DNA of 64,000 bases, taken from Metabacillus bambusae. GTDB taxonomy: Bacteria > Bacillota > Bacilli > Bacillales > Bacillaceae. A program made the position numbers and the translations under genes. Position 1 is the first letter of the stretch, and every line of letters begins with the position of its first letter. Location: the NCBI RefSeq assembly GCF_017497975.1, contig NZ_JAGDEL010000011.1, positions 1 through 64,000 on the forward strand, written 5' to 3'. The notes below the pieces were generated by a model. The model saw only the letters and a program-made list of their open reading frames with translations. It searched no databases and was not told the origin of the DNA. This document shows positions 8,385 through 17,405 of this stretch, piece by piece.

Positions 8385-8900
8385 TTAATTTAGCAATTTC
8401 AAAGCTTCTCTAATAAATGCGGGAAGATCATCAGGAGTTCGACTTGTTACAAGCTGGTTTCCACAAACGACTACCTCTTCGTCATGAAGATTTGCTCCGG
8501 CATTTTTTAAATCAATATGAATCGATTTGTAGCCTGTTACATCGCGCCCTGTTAATGTTTCAGATGAAATTAGAAGCTGTGGACCATGGCAGATTGCAAA
8601 TACTGGCTTTTTGTCATCCATGAACACCTTTGCAAAAGCTACATAAAGCTCGTCTGCTCTTAATATATCCGGAGAAAATCCACCTGGAATAAATAAAGCA
8701 TCAAATTGATCTGGGCTGACATCATTAATGCCAGCATCAATTCCAACTCTTGCTTTCCCCTGTTTTCCTTCTACCGTTTTACCTTTTGTCTCCTCAATCA
8801 CAGTTAAGCTATGTCCTGCTTCTTTAAATGCTTTGGCTGGTTCAGTATACTCTACATCTTCAAACGAATCTGTTAATAATACTGCGATTTTTTTTGACAT
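8385..8900 (-). CDS. yfkM: DJ-1/PfpI family protein (general stress protein YfkM-like)
   Basis: A 171-residue cytosolic protein of the type 1 glutamine-amidotransferase-like fold. The nucleophile elbow FAICHGPQ places the reactive Cys at 104 with His105. The acidic residue partner is in DVEYTEP near residue 18. IPGGFSPDILR is the conserved PfpI loop. Members act as deglycases or chaperone-like stress proteins; B. subtilis YfkM is known as general stress protein 18. The ATG at 8900 is preferred because the upstream TTG lies inside the GGAGG Shine-Dalgarno. Confidence 0.85.
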   Translation of the reverse strand: MSKKIAVLLTDSFEDVEYTEPAKAFKEAGHSLTVIEETKGKTVEGKQGKARVGIDAGINDVSPDQFDALFIPGGFSPDILRADELYVAFAKVFMDDKKPVFAICHGPQLLISSETLTGRDVTGYKSIHIDLKNAGANLHDEEVVVCGNQLVTSRTPDDLPAFIREALKLLN

Positions 8901-9038
8901 GCTGTACAAAACCTCCAATTTATTTTTATATTGATCTTTACCCGAGCTTGAATGAGATAAACGTTTAAATTCGTTTACATCTAAACTTGTATGGTTATGA
9001 GGTTATTTATGTATATATTCGATTGTTTTCCTTACATA

Positions 9039-9171
9039 ATTGATCCAACCTATCTTTACACGTCTCTTTTTGTTATTGATTGAACCATCTTTACGTTGTA
9101 TTGAACCAGTTTTCTTGAGGATTGATTCAATTCATCAAAATAATTGAACCACTTTTCATCTGGATTGAACC
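9039..9171. repeat. Array of a degenerate 21-bp motif (ATTGAACCA)
   Basis: Copies of ATTGAACCA or close variants start at 9079, 9100, 9121, 9143 and 9164, a 21-22 bp period. A further variant at 9039 is forty bases (about two periods) earlier. Two units share ATTGAACCA-CTTTTC-like sequence. The array lies in the 417-bp gap between yfkM and the acetyltransferase gene. Nothing else is recognised in that gap. Confidence 0.65.
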
Positions 9172-9317
9172 CGCCTGTATGGATCTAACTACTTCCCCTC
9201 TTAATTGTCCCCAAGCCTACACTACTCAGAATCCCAATTTATAATTAATTCACCTCTAAAAAGGAATTCTTAAAACCTATAAAGAATTAGTAAATAAAAA
9301 GGAAACGAGATGATGTT

Positions 9318-9803
9318 ATGAATATTAATATAAGACAAGCTACCCAAAAAGATATTCCCTTCTTATGGGACATGTTGTACGAAGCGATTTATGTTGGTGA
9401 GGGTGAAGAAAGGCCTCCGAGGAGTATATTAGATAGGCCGGAGCTTGCACATGGTTTGGAAAACTGGGGAAGGAATGGAGATCACGCTCTCATTGCCACT
9501 GATTCTGAAGACAATAAAGTAGGGGCGATTTGGATCAGACTTTTTAGTGAGCAAAACAAAACGTATGGTTATATTAATGAAAATATACCTATTCTTAGTA
9601 TGGCTATTTTATCCAAATATCGTGGAAAGGGTATTGGTACAAGGCTTATTCAAGAGGTTTGCACTCTTGCCAAAATAAACGGGTACAAAGCTATTTCCCT
9701 TAGCGTTGATCCAGGAAATCCCGCTTTACGCCTATACGAAAGATTCAATTTCAAAAAAATTGGTGTTGGTGGAACTTCATGGGATATGAAAGCCAACTTA
9801 TAA
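9318..9803 (+). CDS. GNAT family N-acetyltransferase
   Basis: A 161-residue cytosolic acetyl-CoA-dependent transferase. The acetyl-CoA pyrophosphate loop is RGKGIG at residues 102-107 after the beta-4 strand ILSMAILSKY. The C-terminal beta-5/alpha-4 region has SVDPGNPALRLYERFNFKKIG. The start follows AAGGAAACGAGATGATGTT. The substrate cannot be inferred. It converges on the hydrolase gene: the coding ends overlap by six bases and share one terminator. Confidence 0.88.
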   Translation: MNINIRQATQKDIPFLWDMLYEAIYVGEGEERPPRSILDRPELAHGLENWGRNGDHALIATDSEDNKVGAIWIRLFSEQNKTYGYINENIPILSMAILSKYRGKGIGTRLIQEVCTLAKINGYKAISLSVDPGNPALRLYERFNFKKIGVGGTSWDMKANL

Positions 9804-9815
9804 TAAGTTGGCTTT
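9789..9815. terminator. Bidirectional terminator overlapping two stop codons
   Basis: Thirteen-base arms AAAGCCAACTTAT and ATAAGTTGGCTTT around a one-base loop, then TT. It covers the last codons of both the acetyltransferase and the converging hydrolase. Confidence 0.85.
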
Positions 9816-10733
9816 TTCCTTTAGACAAGCTTGTTCAATGTCCTTAATAAATTCAATAACCTTTTTCTCATATCCTTTAGGATCTGTATTATAAGCCTCA
9901 GCATGGCCAGCTCGAGGGACTAAATATAGCTTTTTATTGTCCTTTTTACGTTTAAACATATCTAAAGTCATTTGCAGCGGGATAAACGAATCTTCTTTAC
10001 CGTGAATGAAAAGAATCGGAGTTTTTGTTTTTTCTAGATCCTTTATTGGTGAGATATCTGGAAAACTCCAGCCATGACGAAGCTTTACAAGTAAGCTTAC
10101 CAAATCAATTAGTGGGTATAGTCTTAGCTTTGTATCCATTTTAAGTCTTAATCTTAATAGAGATTGAAAGTCGCTAAACGAACAATCAGCAATGCAAAAT
10201 TTCACACGTCGATCTCGCTTACTAACCTCTAAAGCTGAAGCAGCCCCTAGCGACTCTCCCAATAATCCAATAAAAACCTCTGCCCCCATTTGATCGGTTA
10301 AATAATCAATCCATGCTTTTAGGTCATCCTTTTCATAATAACCATATGATGTATATTTCCCACCGCTTAATCCATGATATCTATGATCACATAACAAAAC
10401 ATGAAACCCTCTTTTTTGAAACATTTCTACATATTTAAAACTACCGAACAACGACCATGTAATACCATGTGCGATAATGATAACCTTTTCTCCCTTTTCT
10501 ACAGGGAAAAACATTCCATGTAGCTTATATCCATGATATGACTGAATAAATAACTCTTCTTTTTTTATCGAATGAAAAATACTTTCATCAATTTCTCCCT
10601 TTTGAATCCCTAACTTATAGGTTTTTTCATATGACACCCGTTTTGGTGAAAGAAGAAGACGGCCTAATAAACACACAACCAACATACTGACTAAAGTAAC
10701 AATCAGAATTGATTGAAAAAGCCAATGCAGCAT
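9798..10733 (-). CDS. Alpha/beta hydrolase with N-terminal membrane anchor
   Basis: A 311-residue protein. An N-terminal hydrophobic segment (residues 5-29) probably anchors it. A serine-hydrolase domain follows, with oxyanion-side IIAHGITWS and the nucleophile elbow GLLGESLGAAS (Ser161). The acid is probably in FIHGKEDSFIP and the His in PRAGHAEAY. It resembles the YqkD/FrsA-like group of Bacillus anchored hydrolases. The substrate is unknown. The start follows GGGAGGAGAAGTCG. Confidence 0.85.
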   Translation of the reverse strand: MLHWLFQSILIVTLVSMLVVCLLGRLLLSPKRVSYEKTYKLGIQKGEIDESIFHSIKKEELFIQSYHGYKLHGMFFPVEKGEKVIIIAHGITWSLFGSFKYVEMFQKRGFHVLLCDHRYHGLSGGKYTSYGYYEKDDLKAWIDYLTDQMGAEVFIGLLGESLGAASALEVSKRDRRVKFCIADCSFSDFQSLLRLRLKMDTKLRLYPLIDLVSLLVKLRHGWSFPDISPIKDLEKTKTPILFIHGKEDSFIPLQMTLDMFKRKKDNKKLYLVPRAGHAEAYNTDPKGYEKKVIEFIKDIEQACLKEKANLL

Positions 10734-10836
10734 CGACTTCTCCTCCCTTCTAGGCTTTTTTATATCCTATTAAAAAAGACTGAAGGGTGTGAAAAACTTT
10801 CTTACCTCTGTAAATATTTCATTCTTTTCAAACTAA

Positions 10837-10868
10837 AAACCACCGCGATCAACCTTTTGCGGTGGTTT
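10837..10868 (-). terminator. Terminator of the lipoprotein gene
   Basis: Perfect arms AAACCACCGC and GCGGTGGTTT, six bases beyond the stop codon. On the minus strand the hairpin continues TTAGTTTG. Confidence 0.85.
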
Positions 10869-10874
10869 CACATT

Positions 10875-11561
10875 TTATATCGTCCACTGATCATGTACAA
10901 TCGCTACAAGCTTCCATTCACCTTCTGCATCCTTTTCAAACACAAGGTTTAACGCCTTCCAATCCATATTCCCATTCTCCTCTGTACCTTTCACATAGTA
11001 TTCAACAGAATGTGAGTCTGGAAATACCTCAGTAATATTTCTAATCGTATTGCCTCTTGCTTCTTTGCGATCAAACACAATCTCGTCTGCTTGATCATAT
11101 TTACTGTCATATATAAATTTAGAATAATACTCACTCGGTGTTAACTCAATTGGTTCACCACTACCATCTTGAGTTCCCCAAGTATAAGTCTCCACATCCT
11201 CATAAAGTTCTTTAACTTTTTCTTTATCGAATGTTACTGCCTCTTTATCGACAAATAGATAAGGTGAAAACAAAACACCTTTTTCAGGGTGCACATAGTT
11301 TGTTAATTCCTTTGCGTTTTTCTCCTTTAAAAGCTTCAAAACTTCATCAGCCTTATCCATGATGATTTCCTTTGCCTCTTCTTCTGTTTGTTCATCATTT
11401 TTAATTTCCTCTGAACCTTGTGTATCCTCTTTAACAGACTCTTCTTCAACTTGGCTAGAATCTTCACTCTTTGGTTCATTTTCATTTGAGGTTTGATTCC
11501 CACAGGCTGTTACAGTAATAAACACGATCAAAAGCAATAATGTAAAAATGAATTTTTTCAT
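10875..11561 (-). CDS. Secreted lipoprotein of unknown function
   Basis: A 228-residue protein with a type II signal peptide, lipobox TVTAC and the lipidated Cys at residue 20. A low-complexity acidic Glu/Asp/Ser linker (residues 24-65) leads to a globular domain (residues 66-228) containing ELTNYVHPEKGVLFSPY and EWKLVAIVHDQWTI. The late strand pattern resembles SnoaL/NTF2-like lipoprotein domains, but I cannot name the family. The ATG at 11561 is chosen because GAGGAGGAG lies just upstream; the earlier in-frame ATG overlaps that sequence. Confidence 0.75.
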   Translation of the reverse strand: MKKFIFTLLLLIVFITVTACGNQTSNENEPKSEDSSQVEEESVKEDTQGSEEIKNDEQTEEEAKEIIMDKADEVLKLLKEKNAKELTNYVHPEKGVLFSPYLFVDKEAVTFDKEKVKELYEDVETYTWGTQDGSGEPIELTPSEYYSKFIYDSKYDQADEIVFDRKEARGNTIRNITEVFPDSHSVEYYVKGTEENGNMDWKALNLVFEKDAEGEWKLVAIVHDQWTI

Positions 11562-11950
11562 AGTGCTCCTCCTCATTGTTTATTTTTAACTCCTTCACCT
11601 CTTCTTTAGAGGCCTCTCAAATTCCTGTTTTAGAAACTGTAGAAAGTTATCTTTGTACAAGATTTATGTTAATAATCATTTCTTCATCACAACCATTTTA
11701 TTCCGAGAAGCAAATGATAAACGAGTAATAGTGGCGCTAATACTGACTTTCGGGACAATATCTAAGTCGTTTTTCATAAGATTTTTTAAGTGAAATTGCT
11801 CAGTTTTTTTCTATGTTGATGGCTAAATATCTTGATAATGGCTTTCGCCAAAATAAAATGGAAGCCCAGCCATTGTAAACATATGGAGTTTTTTAGTTAG
11901 GCTGCACAGAAACTCTAAAATCATTTACAATTTTAGGATTTCCAAAGTAA
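11562..11950. other. Intergenic region, nothing recognised
   Basis: About 390 AT-rich bases between the lipoprotein promoter side and a hairpin. There is a short open stretch near 11698-11787, but it has no ribosome-binding site and no recognisable protein. It could be gene decay. Confidence 0.4.
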
Positions 11951-11998
11951 AAAAGACAAGAAATATTCCACTTTGTAAATGGACAAGTCTTGTCTTTT
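11951..11998. terminator. Isolated terminator-like hairpin
   Basis: Eleven-base arms AAAAGACAAGA and TCTTGTCTTTT. No gene lies directly upstream on either strand, so it may be a relic or end a non-coding transcript. Confidence 0.55.
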
Positions 11999-12041
11999 GT
12001 TATTTAACCACGGATAACCCAATGCGTTTTACCTTTATTAA

Positions 12042-12266
12042 AAGGCTGTTTTCGTAAACTTTGTTGTTATTTACCAAGTAATGCGGTGAGGTTGATTTCC
12101 GCTGCAGATGCTCGCTTTCCGCGGGGCGGGCGGTGAGCCTCCTCGTCGTAAACGCCTGCATGAGTCTCACCTGCCCCGCTACTCCCGCAGGAGTCTCGCA
12201 CTACCGCTTCAATCAACTTGAATTAGTTTATGTTTTAAAAGCAACAATCTCTTAGAAAAGAGCCTA
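12042..12266. repeat. MITE-like interspersed repeat, family B copy 1
   Basis: About 225 bp. Imperfect terminal inverted repeats start AGGCTGTTTTCGTAAAC on the left and end AGAAAAGAGCCT on the right. The GC-rich core is GCTTTCCGCGGGGCGGGCGG then CTCCCGCAGGAGTCTCGC. Other copies are at 48878-49075, 51880-52010 and 61412-61630. It encodes no transposase. Confidence 0.8.
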
Positions 12267-12302
12267 TAAAAAATAGGGAAATAAAGATTTACGGCACTTA
12301 TT

Positions 12303-12677
12303 TTACTTTTTAAATCGATTATACAATTTGTCCTTATAAAAAGCTGATGCTGGTGAATCAAGTACCTTCCTTTTATTCAATAAAGCATCTAGCCTTACTT
12401 GTTTTTCATGCTTCTTCTTTTTTAGACGCTGGCTTTCATCACTGTTCTTACAAGTATTAAGTAAATCATCAATCGTCATTAATTCTTCTTTTAAACGATC
12501 GACATCATTTAACATATTCGAGTTTTTTAAAACTTTGTAGGCAACACGAAGATCTTCCGGAATATGTGACAAGTCTTCTAACTGCAATGGTTTTCCTTGA
12601 CCAGGCAGGTTATCAAACTCACCATCTTCAATAGCCTTTCGAATTTTATCTTCGGCAATAATTGAAAAAAAGTCCAT
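12303..12677 (-). CDS. DUF1992 (DnaJ-related) domain protein
   Basis: A 124-residue cytosolic protein. The N-terminal block IAEDKIRKAIEDGEFDNLPGQGKPL (residues 7-31) is the DUF1992 signature. DLRVAYKVLKNSNMLND follows, and the C-terminal half is a charged coiled coil. In eukaryotes this domain occurs in DnaJ homologue subfamily C member 28, hence the common annotation; no J-domain is present here. The start follows GGGGGGAAAGT. Monocistronic. Confidence 0.85.
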   Translation of the reverse strand: MDFFSIIAEDKIRKAIEDGEFDNLPGQGKPLQLEDLSHIPEDLRVAYKVLKNSNMLNDVDRLKEELMTIDDLLNTCKNSDESQRLKKKKHEKQVRLDALLNKRKVLDSPASAFYKDKLYNRFKK

Positions 12678-12943
12678 ACTTTCCCCCCTATCGATATATT
12701 AAAGTAACCTTCAAATAAATGAGTAATAAGGTTTACTGGAGCATACAAATTTATTAGCTACCACCTGTTTTTATCCGAATTTAAAATGACGACTTTTTCT
12801 CTACTTTTTAGTATAACTTTTTCATTCCTTCTTTACTAAATTTCAATGTAACACTCTTAAAAAGCTTATGAAGACTCTATTGTATTTCGGGACTCGAAAG
12901 AGTATTATGAGTACGGTAGATTACAAGAATTGAGGTAACAGCA

Positions 12944-14221
12944 ATGAGAATACGAGATTGGGATTATAACCTTAAAATTCGATTATTTGGTGAGTCCTTG
13001 ATGAACATCACATTTTGGATGTTTTTCCCTTTTCTAACCATCTATTTTGCTGATGCATTTGGAAAAGAACAGGCTGGACTATTTCTTATCATTTCTCAAG
13101 TTTTTTCTGTCCTTGCTAATTTAATGGGGGGTTATTGTGCTGACCGCTTTGGTCGAAAGACAATGATGGTTCTTTCAGCCTTTGGACAAGGATTATCGTT
13201 TATTATATTTGCCTTTTCGAATTCACCGTGGCTCGATCTACCCATCCTTGGATTTATCTGTTTTTCATTCGCTGGTGTGTTTGGTGCTTTTTATTGGCCT
13301 GCTTCACAAGCAATGGTTGCAGATGTTGTTGATGAAAAAGACCGTAGTGGTGTGTTTGCGATATTTTATACATCAATTAATATTGCTGTCGTAATTGGTC
13401 CAATTTTAGGAGCGATCTTCTATGTTCATAATCCATTTGAGGTTCTGCTAATTGCAGGTATAGTTTGTATGCTCCTTTCGATTTTATTGGCAAAACAAAT
13501 TCGTGAAACTGCACCTGTTTTTCAAGCTGAGAGCAACGAAGTATCTGGAAAATGGTATCATGCGATTGTCCAGCAAATTCAAGACTATCGCATTATCATG
13601 AAGGACACCACTTTTTTACTCTTTATTATCGCTGGTGTCCTTGTAGCCCTTACCTTTATGCAGCTTGACATGATCATTCCCGTATATATTACGGATATGG
13701 TCCACCATCAAGAAATGATTAAACTTGGAGACTGGTCGTTATCACTAAACGGTGAGCAAGCATTTGGAGTCATTCTTTCAGAAAATGGTCTGCTTGTAGC
13801 ACTTTTCACCATTAGTGTGACAAAATGGATGGGCAAGTATCAAGAAAGAAATGTTTTTATTCTTTCTTCAATAATTTACGGATTATCCATTATTACATTT
13901 AGTCTTTCAGGATCCATATGGGTATTTATTGTAGCCATGGGATTATTCACTTTTGCAGAACTAATGACAGCTGGAATTCAACAAACGTTTGTTTCAAAAA
14001 TTGCTCCTGAGCATATGCGCGGTCAATATTTTGCAGCTGCAAGTCTCAGGTATACAATTGGACGAACAATCGCACCGATCGCAATACCAATGTCACTTTG
14101 GTTTGGCTATCCGATTACTTTTGCAATACTAGGAGCTTTAGCTATTTTTAGTGGGGCACTATATTATCTAATGTTCCAAAAGGTTGGACAAAAGACTATG
14201 GAACATGCTGAATCTAATTAG
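12944..14221 (+). CDS. MFS multidrug-type transporter
   Basis: A 425-residue, twelve-helix major facilitator. The A-motif GGYCADRFGRKTMM (about residues 65-78) lies between helices 2 and 3. The drug-antiporter C-motif-like segment is AVVIGPILGAIFYVHNPFEVLL near residue 147. The central hydrophilic loop EVSGKWYHAIVQQIQDYR separates the halves. It resembles Bacillus YttB/MdtH-type exporters. The substrate is unknown. Start after TTGAGGTAACAGCA; a terminator follows at once. Confidence 0.85.
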   Translation: MRIRDWDYNLKIRLFGESLMNITFWMFFPFLTIYFADAFGKEQAGLFLIISQVFSVLANLMGGYCADRFGRKTMMVLSAFGQGLSFIIFAFSNSPWLDLPILGFICFSFAGVFGAFYWPASQAMVADVVDEKDRSGVFAIFYTSINIAVVIGPILGAIFYVHNPFEVLLIAGIVCMLLSILLAKQIRETAPVFQAESNEVSGKWYHAIVQQIQDYRIIMKDTTFLLFIIAGVLVALTFMQLDMIIPVYITDMVHHQEMIKLGDWSLSLNGEQAFGVILSENGLLVALFTISVTKWMGKYQERNVFILSSIIYGLSIITFSLSGSIWVFIVAMGLFTFAELMTAGIQQTFVSKIAPEHMRGQYFAAASLRYTIGRTIAPIAIPMSLWFGYPITFAILGALAIFSGALYYLMFQKVGQKTMEHAESN

Positions 14222-14223
14222 AA

Positions 14224-14259
14224 AAAAGCTGTATGCCATCTATGCGCAATACAGCTTTT
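14224..14259 (+). terminator. Terminator of the MFS gene
   Basis: Perfect arms AAAAGCTGTAT and ATACAGCTTTT, three bases after the stop codon, with a short T tract. The remaining 237 bases up to 14496 show no further feature. Confidence 0.85.
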
Positions 14260-14496
14260 CCTATTTTAGCAAAATGTATTTTTAATATTTTCTAAAATTA
14301 TAAAAATATAGCTCATAACTCCTCTAAAAAATGCAAATCTCTAATCCCCACTATAGACACTATGCCTTCCATACACTAAGACTATTTTCATATTTTTCAA
14401 GGATTCTGTTATAAGTCTGACAAGCAGGGTACAGTACTGAAGATGAATATAAGGTTCTTTTTGTTCACCTTGCTGAAATGAAACGGGGGCTTTTAG

Positions 14497-15006
14497 ATGT
14501 TTGGCTTAGACGACTTCCTTGTGTTTTTTCGAGCCTTTTTCATTGTCTTTCCGATTGTTACACTCATTCATGTGTTTGGACATTATCTGTTTGCTAGAAT
14601 CAATGGTTGTCATGATGTTTACATTATTATTGGGTGCGGAAAAAAGCTCTTTACCTTCCGAAAAGTTGAAGTTCGTAAGTTTTACTTTTGGTATGGTGGC
14701 TGTGAGTTATCACATATTAAGGTAAACAATAAATTTCGTCATCTTTTGATTTATTTTGGTGGAGCTTTTTTTAACATGTTAGGTATATTCATTGTCCACA
14801 TGTTTATTAAGCTAGATCTAATAGAGGCTTCAAATATAACCTATCAGTTTATCTACTTTTCCATCTATACTGTTTTCTTTGCCTTAATACCAATGGATTA
14901 TCCGGATGGGAGTCCAAGTGATGGAAAAGCGATTATTCGTATTTATAAAAATAAAAAGGTCAATCAATCAACTGACTGTCAAAGTAAAGAAAAAAGCAGG
15001 ACTTAA
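14497..15006 (+). CDS. M50/site-2-protease-like membrane protein lacking the catalytic Glu
   Basis: A 169-residue protein with about four membrane segments. In helix 1 the zinc motif HExxH of M50 proteases appears as HVFGH (His25, His29), with Val in place of the catalytic Glu. FGGAFFNML (residues 87-95) matches the family G-P-x-x-N segment. LIPMDYPDGSPSDGK (130-144) matches the N-x-L-P-x-x-x-x-D-G motif. Metal ligands therefore seem kept but the general base is missing. The start follows AACGGGGGCTTTTAG. Monocistronic, converging on yfmR. Confidence 0.6.
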   Translation: MFGLDDFLVFFRAFFIVFPIVTLIHVFGHYLFARINGCHDVYIIIGCGKKLFTFRKVEVRKFYFWYGGCELSHIKVNNKFRHLLIYFGGAFFNMLGIFIVHMFIKLDLIEASNITYQFIYFSIYTVFFALIPMDYPDGSPSDGKAIIRIYKNKKVNQSTDCQSKEKSRT

Positions 15007-15027
15007 ACCATTTGGCTTAAGTCCTGC
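14996..15027 (-). terminator. Terminator of yfmR overlapping the M50-like stop codon
   Basis: Perfect arms GCAGGACTTAA and TTAAGTCCTGC. On the minus strand TTTTTT follows. The left arm includes the last codons of the converging gene. Confidence 0.85.
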
Positions 15028-15033
15028 CTATCC

Positions 15034-16926
15034 TTAATTTCCCTGCTCAATCTCTTCAACAAGAAGAGATAATTCTTCCCAACGTTCGATAGTTTCCTCC
15101 AACTTTTCCTCAATCTGCTCTTGTTCCTTATAAAACTCCTGCACCTTCCCTAGGTCACTTCCAGCAGCTGCAATTTCTTGCTCTAACTGTTCCTTTCTTT
15201 CCTCAAGGCTGGCGATTTTATCTTCAATTTGTTCCCATTCCTGCTGTTCTTTATATGAAAGACGTTTTTTCTTCTCTTTTTTATAGCTTGCTTTATCAGA
15301 GGCTGTCTCTTTGTCTTGCTTCACTTCCTGGGACTTAGTTTCTTCCATATAGTCTGTGTAACTACCTTGGAAACGACTTATTTGCCCGTTTCTTTCAAAA
15401 ACGATTAAATGGTCAACTACCCGATCTAGAAAATAGCGATCATGCGAAACAGTCAAAACAACTCCCGGAAATTGATCTAAGTAATCCTCTAAAACACTCA
15501 ACGTTTGTGTATCAAGATCATTTGTTGGCTCATCAAGAAAAAGAACATTTGGTTCTTCCATTAATACCTTTAATAAGTAAAGGCGTCGTCTTTCTCCACC
15601 AGATAATTTACGAATATACGTCCATTGAGCTGATCGTGAAAATAAAAAACGCTCAAGCATTTGCTCTGCAGTAATAACCTCGCCATCAATTGTATGGACG
15701 ATCTCTGCCGTTTCCTTAATGTATTCAACCACACGAAGATTTTCATCCATTTCTTCATGCTCTTGTGTATAAAATCCGATTCTTACAGTCGTACCCACAT
15801 CAATAGAGCCTTGATCAGCCTGAATGCGACCAGCCATAATATTAAGTAGCGTTGATTTCCCACTACCATTTGGACCAATAATACCTAATCTTTCACCTGG
15901 TGTAACTAAGTAACTAAAATCATTAATCATTTTCTTTCCGTCATATGCTTTGGAAATATGCTCAAGCTCAAGAACCTTTTTCCCTAAGCGTGTAGAGCCA
16001 ATTGCAAAATCAAGATCCTTACTTAATGCTGGCCCTTTTTGCTCCTGAAGCTCTTCCACTCGACCAATTCGCGCTTTCTGCTTTGTTGTTCTTGCCTTTG
16101 CACCACGGCGGAGCCAAGCAAGTTCACGTCGTAATAGATTTTGTCTTTTCTCTTCTGAATGCTCAGCATTGATTTCTCTCTCTGCCTTCTTTTCAAGAAA
16201 AACTTCATAATTTCCTGAATACGTATATAGATGCCCTTGATCCAATTCAAAAATTTGATTCGTGACACGATTTAAAAAGTAGCGATCATGTGTGATTAAG
16301 ACAATTGAGCCTTTATATTGCGCTAAAAACCCTTCTAACCATTCAATTGTTTCATTATCAAGATGGTTGGTAGGCTCATCTAGTATTAATATATCTGCAG
16401 GTTGAATGAGTGCCTTCGCAATCGCAACTCGCTTCTTTTGACCACCAGACAAATGAGTAACTGGGCTAGAAAAATCCGTTATCCCAAGCTTTGTTAACAC
16501 AGTTTTCGCAATTGTATTCGCTTCCCATGCATCCTGCTGATCCATTTTTTGCTGCATATTCATTAACTGCTTTAGCTTTGTTTCATTTTCAGGATCTTTC
16601 TCAAGCTCACTTAACGCAAGTTCATACTCTCTCATCACTTGCATAATCGGCGCATCACCATAGTAGATTTGCTCAAGTACAGATAAGCCTTTAGTTAGCT
16701 CAGGGTCTTGAGGTAAATATTCAATCCGCATTGAATTTGAGTGAGTGATTTCACCTGAATCCGCAGTTTCCAGACCTGCTATTACCTTTAATAATGTAGA
16801 TTTCCCCGTACCATTCACACCAATTAAACCAATTCTCTGCTTTTCGGCGATAGCAAAGGAAATATGATCAAATAATATCTTCTCACCATATGTTTTATAT
16901 AAATTTTCAACATGTAAAATACTCAT
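15034..16926 (-). CDS. yfmR: ABC-F family ATPase YfmR
   Basis: A 630-residue soluble protein with two ABC ATPase domains and no membrane domain. First domain: Walker A GVNGTGKST (about 36-44), signature LSGGQKKR and Walker B LILDEPTNHLD. An arginine-rich P-site linker follows (LAWLRRGAKARTTKQKARI). Second domain: GPNGSGKST, LSGGERRR and LFLDEPTNDLD. The C-terminal coiled coil (about 545-630) is the Uup-type domain. ABC-F proteins act on the ribosome; YfmR has been linked to relief of ribosome stalling during translation. Start at ATG after AAAAGGATAGGATAAACA. Confidence 0.92.
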   Translation of the reverse strand: MSILHVENLYKTYGEKILFDHISFAIAEKQRIGLIGVNGTGKSTLLKVIAGLETADSGEITHSNSMRIEYLPQDPELTKGLSVLEQIYYGDAPIMQVMREYELALSELEKDPENETKLKQLMNMQQKMDQQDAWEANTIAKTVLTKLGITDFSSPVTHLSGGQKKRVAIAKALIQPADILILDEPTNHLDNETIEWLEGFLAQYKGSIVLITHDRYFLNRVTNQIFELDQGHLYTYSGNYEVFLEKKAEREINAEHSEEKRQNLLRRELAWLRRGAKARTTKQKARIGRVEELQEQKGPALSKDLDFAIGSTRLGKKVLELEHISKAYDGKKMINDFSYLVTPGERLGIIGPNGSGKSTLLNIMAGRIQADQGSIDVGTTVRIGFYTQEHEEMDENLRVVEYIKETAEIVHTIDGEVITAEQMLERFLFSRSAQWTYIRKLSGGERRRLYLLKVLMEEPNVLFLDEPTNDLDTQTLSVLEDYLDQFPGVVLTVSHDRYFLDRVVDHLIVFERNGQISRFQGSYTDYMEETKSQEVKQDKETASDKASYKKEKKKRLSYKEQQEWEQIEDKIASLEERKEQLEQEIAAAGSDLGKVQEFYKEQEQIEEKLEETIERWEELSLLVEEIEQGN

Positions 16927-17066
16927 TGTTTATCCTATCCTTTTACACAGTATTGTTCTATTGTATAGCATAACAGGTACTCAATGCTAAAAAAATAGTC
17001 TATCTTATGTTTTTCTACTCTATATTTGTGGTAAATGAAAACATAGATATGAAGGTGGTGATACGA

Positions 17067-17264
17067 ATGACGGCATCTAATAGAAGAAATGAAACTGATC
17101 ATCCTGAGCAATATAAAACAAAGGAGGAGACCTTATTTGACCGTTTTGAAAGTGAACAAAATGTAGACCCCATCCCAATGGAAGATCTTAAAAAGGAATT
17201 ACGTGAAGAAAAACAAAAACACAAAACAAAAAAGGACTCTTCTAGTGAAGAAAAATTCGAATAA
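17067..17264 (+). CDS. Small charged hypothetical protein
   Basis: A 65-residue, very hydrophilic protein (MTASNRRNETDHPEQYKTKE...), rich in Glu and Lys and probably disordered. The ATG at 17067 has AGGTGGTG seven bases upstream; the open frame begins earlier without a ribosome-binding site. It is divergent from yfmR and ends before the hairpin at 17303. I do not recognise the family. Confidence 0.6.
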   Translation: MTASNRRNETDHPEQYKTKEETLFDRFESEQNVDPIPMEDLKKELREEKQKHKTKKDSSSEEKFE

Positions 17265-17302
17265 TGAATACTTTTACGTTAGTCATGAACACATCCTTGA
17301 AG

Positions 17303-17338
17303 GGTTTTGCCATCTATCCTTATTAACATGGCAAAACC
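17303..17338 (+). terminator. Hairpin after the small charged protein gene
   Basis: Perfect arms GGTTTTGCCAT and ATGGCAAAACC with a T-poor tail, between the converging ORFs ending at 17264 and 17406. Confidence 0.6.
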
Positions 17339-17405
17339 TATTCCTTAATTCTTCCAATATTCCTGCCTAGCTACCAAAATTATTCTTACAAAAAAATCAT
17401 TTTTA

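Noticed and set aside
9039-9171. CRISPR array
   Set aside because: The units are about 21 bp from start to start with no unique spacers of constant length, and no cas genes are nearby.
11698-11787. Remnant of a protein-coding gene
   Set aside because: About thirty open codons without a start, ribosome-binding site or recognisable domain; too little to support a pseudogene.
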